NCBI RefSeq assembly: GCF_033659955.1
Contig: NZ_JARUJP010000005.1
Span: forward strand, 154,057-218,056
DNA: 64,000 nucleotides
Source of the DNA: Clostridium_AM tanneri
GTDB taxonomy: Bacteria; Bacillota; Clostridia; Clostridiales; Clostridiaceae
Reading direction: 5' to 3'
Shown: positions 59,913 through 64,000 of the stretch, in pieces
Layout of the letters: every line of letters begins with the position of its first letter
Numbering within the stretch: position 1 is the first letter of the stretch
Made by a program: the position numbers and the translations under genes
The notes under the pieces: model-generated
The model's input: only the letters and a program-made list of their open reading frames with translations
Told to the model about the DNA's origin: nothing
Databases searched by the model: none

Positions 59913-60779
59913 ATGAGTGATATTGCAGGAAGTGGTTGCGACGTATTAGTTCCCTTTAATGAAAGAAAGCCACTAGAGGAAATAGAACGTAGTATTACCA
60001 AGAGATATAAAAAACATATATGGTCAAAATTTATAAGAGCTATAAAGGACTACAAATTAGTAGAAGAGGGAGACAAGATAGCAGTAGCTGTATCTGGAGG
60101 AAAGGACAGCTTACTTATGTCAAAATTATTCCAAGAATTACAGCGTCATGGCCAGATGAAGTTTGAATTAGAATTTATCGCCATGGACCCAGGATATCAT
60201 CCAGATATAAAAAAGCTTTTAATTGATAACTGTGAATATCTAAATATTCCTATTAACATATTTGAATCTGGTATTTTTGAAGTAGTAGACCGTATTGCAA
60301 AGGACTACCCTTGCTATATGTGTGCAAAAATGCGTCGTGGTTCGCTATATTCAAAAGCACAGGAATTGGGCTGTAATAAACTAGCTCTTGGACATCACTT
60401 TAATGATGTTATTGAAACTACATTATTAAATGTACTTTACTCAGGGAACTTTAAAACAATGCTTCCCAAATTAAGATCAACAAACTTCTCAGGATTAGAA
60501 TTAATTCGTCCTCTTTACTATATTGAAGAGCAGAACATTCAGCGTTTTACACAAAATGCTGGTATATGGCCATTAAACTGTGCTTGCATGGTAGCTGCGG
60601 AGAAAATAGGAAACAAGCGCTATGAAATTAAGGACTTACTAGTTGAATTAAAGAAAAACTTTAAGGATGTAGAAAAGTCTGTATTCCAAGCAGCACAAAA
60701 TGTCAACATGGATTCAATTTTAGGTTGGCAGAAGGACGGAGAAAAACACTCCTATTTAGATTTTTACGATGAAGAATAA
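59913..60779 (+). CDS. TtcA-like PP-loop ATPase (tRNA 2-thiolation type)
   Basis: The ATG at 59913 follows GAGGTG; a frame start at 59883 has no binding site. The 288-residue product has the PP-loop VSGGKDS (60-66), CYMC (134-137) and a third Cys region NCACM near 225, the pattern of TtcA-type enzymes that use a 4Fe-4S cluster to transfer sulfur to tRNA C32. GHHFNDVIETTLLN is another family motif. Clostridia carry several TtcA-like paralogues and the substrate here is not certain. Confidence 0.85.
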   Translation: MSDIAGSGCDVLVPFNERKPLEEIERSITKRYKKHIWSKFIRAIKDYKLVEEGDKIAVAVSGGKDSLLMSKLFQELQRHGQMKFELEFIAMDPGYHPDIKKLLIDNCEYLNIPINIFESGIFEVVDRIAKDYPCYMCAKMRRGSLYSKAQELGCNKLALGHHFNDVIETTLLNVLYSGNFKTMLPKLRSTNFSGLELIRPLYYIEEQNIQRFTQNAGIWPLNCACMVAAEKIGNKRYEIKDLLVELKKNFKDVEKSVFQAAQNVNMDSILGWQKDGEKHSYLDFYDEE

Positions 60780-60818
60780 AAAGGTGCCACCCAAGCTTAA
60801 TTGGGTGGCGCTTTTATT
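60778..60818. terminator. Bidirectional terminator
   Basis: GCCACCCAA (60786-60794) pairs exactly with TTGGGTGGC (60801-60809), flanked by AAAAGG on the left and GCTTTTA on the right. Confidence 0.88.
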
Positions 60819-61750
60819 TATACATTATGAACAGTACTAAATTCTCTAAGAAGTCTCAAATAATGATTTGCTTCTCTAGTTACATGGTCTGCCAAAAGTG
60901 GCAGCATAACAGATCTTATCTTACAAGCTAGGATTCCTTCAGTACCCTGTTTCTTAAAGTTCCTCAATTCTGTAACTTCATTTAAGCTTTTCTTTGTAAC
61001 TGCTGGGAATCTATTAGGTTCCTTCTTAAGGGAATTAACCTGCTTTTGAAGGGCGTCAAAGGTATTTGCAAAATCGTTAGCCTTTTGGAAAAGCTGTACC
61101 TCAGTTGGGTCTAGATATCCTCTTATAAATTTAGAATGATCTCCCATAATATCATTCCAAAGAATTTCCTGCTCAATCATTTCTCTAATGCTGTCAATGC
61201 CATCTTTATTTTCAAGCTTTGTAAGAAGCATAACGTAGAACTTAGATTCTTCTATTATATGATGAAGCATAGAAGGATAAGTATAGCTAAAGGCTTTACA
61301 GGTAGATATATTCTTTAAAAGATTTGATTTGAATATTATAGCGGTATTTGTTCCGGATATTGCAGCCTTGTTTAACATGGAAACCTGCTTTAGCAGCTGT
61401 TTAGTTTGCTTTCCTTGGGTAGCAGCTGTTAAGTTAAGCTCTCTTTGAGTAATTCTAGTATCTATTGGTATACCAGTTAATGCTTGAGTTTGCTTTTCAG
61501 CAGGAAGTGTAAGCTTAGTCACAAATTCTCCAGAGGAGAGGGCTTCCTTTCCTATTATTCCATTTGCCAATATTACTGTTCTAGCTAAGAGTTTTTCGAA
61601 GGTGTTTTTTAAGGCAACTAACTGACGGGATACTGTTATGTCTCTTGGAGGTAGAGAAGCTGCTGCGAAGATGGCATGCTCCTTTACAATTCTTAAGAAG
61701 AATAGATTTGTTTCTAGTGAGTGTCTTATATAATCCTTATCAGATAACAT
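60818..61750 (-). CDS. DUF2935-family protein
   Basis: The ATG at 61750 follows AAAGGAG by 6 nt, giving 310 residues; an upstream frame start at 61783 is unlikely. The protein is helical with two similar halves. Glu/His motifs, HSLETNLFFLRIVKEHA (N-terminal, about 8-24) and HIIEESKFYV, EILWNDIMGDHSKF and DHVTREANHYLRLL (C-terminal half), look like a ferritin-like di-metal four-helix bundle. The family is common in Firmicutes and has no established function. Confidence 0.85.
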   Translation of the reverse strand: MLSDKDYIRHSLETNLFFLRIVKEHAIFAAASLPPRDITVSRQLVALKNTFEKLLARTVILANGIIGKEALSSGEFVTKLTLPAEKQTQALTGIPIDTRITQRELNLTAATQGKQTKQLLKQVSMLNKAAISGTNTAIIFKSNLLKNISTCKAFSYTYPSMLHHIIEESKFYVMLLTKLENKDGIDSIREMIEQEILWNDIMGDHSKFIRGYLDPTEVQLFQKANDFANTFDALQKQVNSLKKEPNRFPAVTKKSLNEVTELRNFKKQGTEGILACKIRSVMLPLLADHVTREANHYLRLLREFSTVHNV

Positions 61751-62048
61751 TATAATCTCCTTTATATTAATGATACTATCCACTTACTATAGTATGTTGT
61801 TACGTTGAAATTTGTGATACTGAATTCTGCAAAATACTTCTTCAACTTATAGAATAAACCACTAGTGTTTAACTATTGGGAGGTGTTTCTATTGGCACCT
61901 GCATCATAACTGCATTACAATTTTTATAAAAAGTAGCTTTACAAGGACTTTTAATGTTCTAAATCTAGTTTCATAAACAAAGTACAAAAGCAGTTTAGCG
62001 TTACCGTTTATGATGCATATTTACAAATAATGCTTTTGAGCATAATAA

Positions 62049-62108
62049 TAGTGCAGCCTGAATGTCGCCCGTTAAGGTGATTCATCATTTAAACTGCACT
62101 ACTTTTTT
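62049..62108 (+). other. Compound hairpin with U-tract, 61751-62127 spacer
   Basis: TAGTGCAG (62049-62056) pairs with CTGCACTA (62094-62101), with an inner TGAAT/ATTCA pair (62059-62084), followed by CTTTTTT. It is shaped like a terminator on the plus strand although no plus-strand gene precedes it. It could end a small RNA transcribed from within 61751-62048, where no gene is visible, or work in reverse as the end of the unit at 62128. Confidence 0.4.
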
Positions 62109-62127
62109 ATGAATCTTATTTTTTATT

Positions 62128-62385
62128 TTAATATAGATATCGATATATTAAATACAGTTGTAGTAATAAGGGTAATAAGGATAATATTACACTAAGAGAT
62201 ACTTTACTAAATTTCTTATATTGCTTAATTGCGTTAGAAAGAAAAATAAAAATAAAAATTAAATTCATTGAAACAAAGCTTAAAGTTATATTTTTAAAAT
62301 AATAAAACATACATGTCATTAAAAACAGCATTAGAAATATTGCAAATTTAATTTGTGTATTCATTTTTAATTTAAATTTATCCAC
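62128..62385 (-). CDS. Small membrane protein, unrecognised
   Basis: The 85-residue, mostly hydrophobic product has three predicted membrane segments (about 12-30, 33-52 and 61-84). The start is GTG at 62385 overlapping the stop region of the upstream gene, or ATG seven codons later; neither has a strong binding site, consistent with coupling. No family is recognised. Its overlap with a small protein gene gives the look of a bacteriocin-immunity or toxin-protection pair, but this is inference from layout. Confidence 0.55.
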   Translation of the reverse strand: MDKFKLKMNTQIKFAIFLMLFLMTCMFYYFKNITLSFVSMNLIFIFIFLSNAIKQYKKFSKVSLSVILSLLPLLLQLYLIYRYLY

Positions 62386-62800
62386 GCTGAGGGAATTCTG
62401 TGTACCTTATTGTTGTTTCATATGTACTCCAAGTTCTATCTGAATACACATCTAATTCATGTTTCACAGTGGGATTTCTATAATTGGCATCCCAGTATTC
62501 TCTATATTTAAATGAGCAAAAACCTGCAACTCCCACTATAACTCCTACACCACCAATAAGAGCAGCATCAGGTGGGAATGCATAGACAGCTGCTATCATA
62601 CCAGCTATAACAGCAGCACTTTCTGATCCTAAGAAATTTAATTTAAATTGACTATTGGCTATTTGCTCCCAACCATTACTTGCTGTTTTCGCAACAGTAG
62701 ATTTATTATAAACATTTGATTTTTCTACAGTACAAACATACTTACCATCCAGATATAACTTATTAGTATCTGAATTAAATGTTATAAGTTTTTTGTTCAT
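62378..62800 (-). CDS. Unrecognised 140-residue protein with Gly/Ala-rich hydrophobic core
   Basis: The ATG at 62800 follows AAGGGGGATTC, a good site. Residues 1-55 are polar with beta-like pattern (LITFNSDTNKLYLDGKY). Residues 60-98 are a Gly/Ala-rich hydrophobic stretch (ESAAVIAGMIAAVYAFPP and IGGVGVIVGVAGF), then a Tyr/Arg/Trp-rich tail (YREYWDANYRNP, YSDRTWSTYETTIRY). No leader peptide, signal or Cys pair is present. I recognise no family. A hairpin-like membrane insertion is possible. The following small membrane gene overlaps its end by 8 bases. Confidence 0.6.
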   Translation of the reverse strand: MNKKLITFNSDTNKLYLDGKYVCTVEKSNVYNKSTVAKTASNGWEQIANSQFKLNFLGSESAAVIAGMIAAVYAFPPDAALIGGVGVIVGVAGFCSFKYREYWDANYRNPTVKHELDVYSDRTWSTYETTIRYTEFPQRG

Positions 62801-62838
62801 TTTTTGAATCCCCCTTGATAAAATTTAATATTTGCAAA

Positions 62839-62867
62839 ATTACAAGTATAAATACAAAATTGGACAA
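62839..62867 (-). promoter_or_regulatory. Promoter of the 62800 unit
   Basis: On the minus strand TTGTCC (62867-62862), a 17-bp spacer and TGTAAT (62844-62839), 39 bp before the start codon. Confidence 0.5.
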
Positions 62868-63005
62868 ATTTTACATTTTAGCCATGATATTGATTATATA
62901 TTCCAATAAGGGTAATGTCAACCTATTTCGGTATCGTATTCCTAGGATGGATGATGATGATTAAGAATTTATTAGAACAATTTAGTATTTAGTATAATTA
63001 AAGGT

Positions 63006-63164
63006 GTGAATTTGAAACCTAATTATTCTACTTTCAGTAGGGAATATAGTATTGATAAAAGAATTGTTAAAAAATACTATAAAAGTTATGAAAAAAAATC
63101 AAAAATTAGGGTTAAGCCAAGCAAGTTAGATAAATGTTATGACGATAGCTTGTTGAATAGTTAA
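63006..63164 (+). pseudogene. Truncated IS21-type transposase (IstA) fragment
   Basis: A 52-codon frame opening with GTG reads FSREYSIDKRIVKKYYKS and then VKPSKLDKCYDDSL. This matches the N-terminal helix-turn-helix and PSKLDPY-type segment of IstA transposases. It ends after 52 codons where an intact IstA has several hundred, and no istB or terminal repeats are seen. It is therefore a relic. Confidence 0.45.
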
Positions 63165-63243
63165 TATTATATAAACCTTGTCTTAAAAATTCATACAGTA
63201 GTATATGATATTGTACTAAATGTTCTTTGATTTTCTATTTTAC

Positions 63244-63299
63244 TGTAAACAATTAAATAATATTCATTTTAAAATATCAAATGTAAACGTTTTGTAAAC
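63244..63299 (+). promoter_or_regulatory. Three TGTAAAC direct repeats upstream of gdhA
   Basis: TGTAAAC occurs at 63244, 63282 and 63293. The last two are 11 bp apart, one helical turn. TGTAAACGTTTTGT also resembles a cre site with one mismatch. They lie 350-400 bp before gdhA, so a link to it is uncertain. Confidence 0.35.
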
Positions 63300-63652
63300 A
63301 GGGTTAAATAATTAACACATATACAATTCTGAATATTAAAACTAATGCATAGGATGTGAAAAAAATATTTTTATAAATTTAAAAAAAACCATTAGTCCAA
63401 TTGAAGTGCAATAAAGTCCAAATGAAAAATCTATAATTGAATATGAAAAAATTCATGGGGAATTATATATTAGGGACAAAACGTGAAACAAAGACAAATC
63501 TTTGATAAATTATTAATTAAGAAATTAAAAAAGATTTAAAAAAAAGAGAAGGATTAATTCAATAGTTATCGAATATAAATAGTGTAAAGAAACTTAGACA
63601 TCAATTGTACAAATTTAATGATAAAATAAATTCATATATGGGGGTAAATAAA
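63300..63652 (+). other. AT-rich spacer before gdhA
   Basis: No gene is supported. One short coding-like stretch ending KIHGELYIRDKT (stop near 63486) may be a relic, and a TAAAAT (63622-63627) could be the gdhA -10 element. No riboswitch or terminator is recognised. Confidence 0.4.
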
Positions 63653-64000
63653 ATGACAAATGTAAAAGTAAACTCAGCAGACTACATTAAAGAGGTCATT
63701 GAAAACGTTAAGAAAAGAAATGGCAATGAGCCAGAATTCTTACAAACTGTTGAAGAGGTTTTAGGATCACTTGCTCCAGTACTTGACAAACATCCAGAAT
63801 ACATCGAAGAAAATCTTTTAGAGAGATTCTGTGAGCCAGAAAGACAAATCATGTTCAGAGTTCCATGGGTTGATGATGCTGGAAAGTTACAAGTTAACAG
63901 AGGTTTCAGAGTTCAATTCAACGGAGCTATAGGACCTTACAAGGGAGGATTAAGATTCCATCCTACAGTTTACATAGGAATAATCAAATTCCTAGGATTT
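63653..64000 (+). CDS. gdhA: Glutamate dehydrogenase, N-terminal part (partial)
   Basis: The first 116 codons are present; the gene runs off the right edge. The ATG at 63653 follows GGGGG by 9 nt. The sequence contains FRVPWVDDAGKLQVNRGFRVQ (in parts: FRVPWVDDAGK and VNRGFRVQ) and the substrate-site motif PYKGGLRFHP with its glutamate-binding Lys. It matches the hexameric GDH I family that reductively aminates 2-oxoglutarate. Coenzyme preference cannot be judged here because the Rossmann domain is outside the window. Confidence 0.95.
   Translation, partial: MTNVKVNSADYIKEVIENVKKRNGNEPEFLQTVEEVLGSLAPVLDKHPEYIEENLLERFCEPERQIMFRVPWVDDAGKLQVNRGFRVQFNGAIGPYKGGLRFHPTVYIGIIKFLGF

Overview
The window is low-GC, purine-biased chromosomal DNA with AGA-rich codon use and strong AGGAGG-type ribosome binding sites. 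It reads as a Clostridium-type Firmicute. Supporting this are the rpoN-cggR-gap-pgk-tpiA-gpmI-eno-secG-rnr-smpB-ssrA order, a tmRNA tag of ANDNFALAA, a RocB-like peptidase, tandem DUF2382 genes and a sporulation-like promoter. I do not assign a species.

Positions 1-14973 are core genome: the tail of sigma-54, the CggR-controlled lower-glycolysis genes, SecG, RNase R, a ROK glucokinase, SmpB, a permease and the tmRNA gene. The spacers between the glycolytic genes are full of inverted repeats, and rnr has a roughly 200-nt leader with two mutually exclusive hairpins. From 14974 to about 16320 a methyltransferase gene lies between the tmRNA 3' end and an 18-bp imperfect copy of that end, which looks like a decayed site-specific insertion. 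A three-gene SsuABC/ThiXYZ-type ABC transporter with different codon use follows (16763-19516). Next come an AIM24 protein, an L,D-transpeptidase and a cobalamin riboswitch with its own terminator in front of a short RlmN-like radical SAM gene.

Positions 23805-31607 form a carbohydrate operon: RpiR regulator, alpha-glucoside PTS EIICB, GH4 6-phospho-alpha-glucosidase, EIIA, KDPG aldolase, KDG kinase and an IlvD/Edd-family dehydratase. Together these couple PTS glucoside uptake to a semi-phosphorylative Entner-Doudoroff branch. After it come a Na+/H+ antiporter, a type I IPP isomerase, a RocB-like peptidase, two DUF2382 genes and a LysR gene divergent from a ferredoxin-nitroreductase.

Positions 39425-44699 hold a complete Bce-type cell-envelope defence module: response regulator, intramembrane-sensing kinase, UppP and an ABC pair. 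A BceR-like operator precedes uppP. It is followed by a Met/Pro/Gln-rich protein with eleven exact-period 13-residue repeats behind a sigma-K/E-like promoter, probably a spore-coat protein. Then come a SWIM-SNF2 helicase, a sulfurtransferase, a guanine riboswitch with pbuX-xpt, a GGDEF protein, two DEAD-box helicases, ManA, a GidA/TrmFO-like flavoprotein, a zinc-ribbon gene with a leader mini-ORF, a TtcA-like PP-loop enzyme and a DUF2935 protein. The right end has a small unrecognised two-gene unit, a transposase relic and the start of gdhA.

All calls come from reading the sequence and recalling families. No database search was run.
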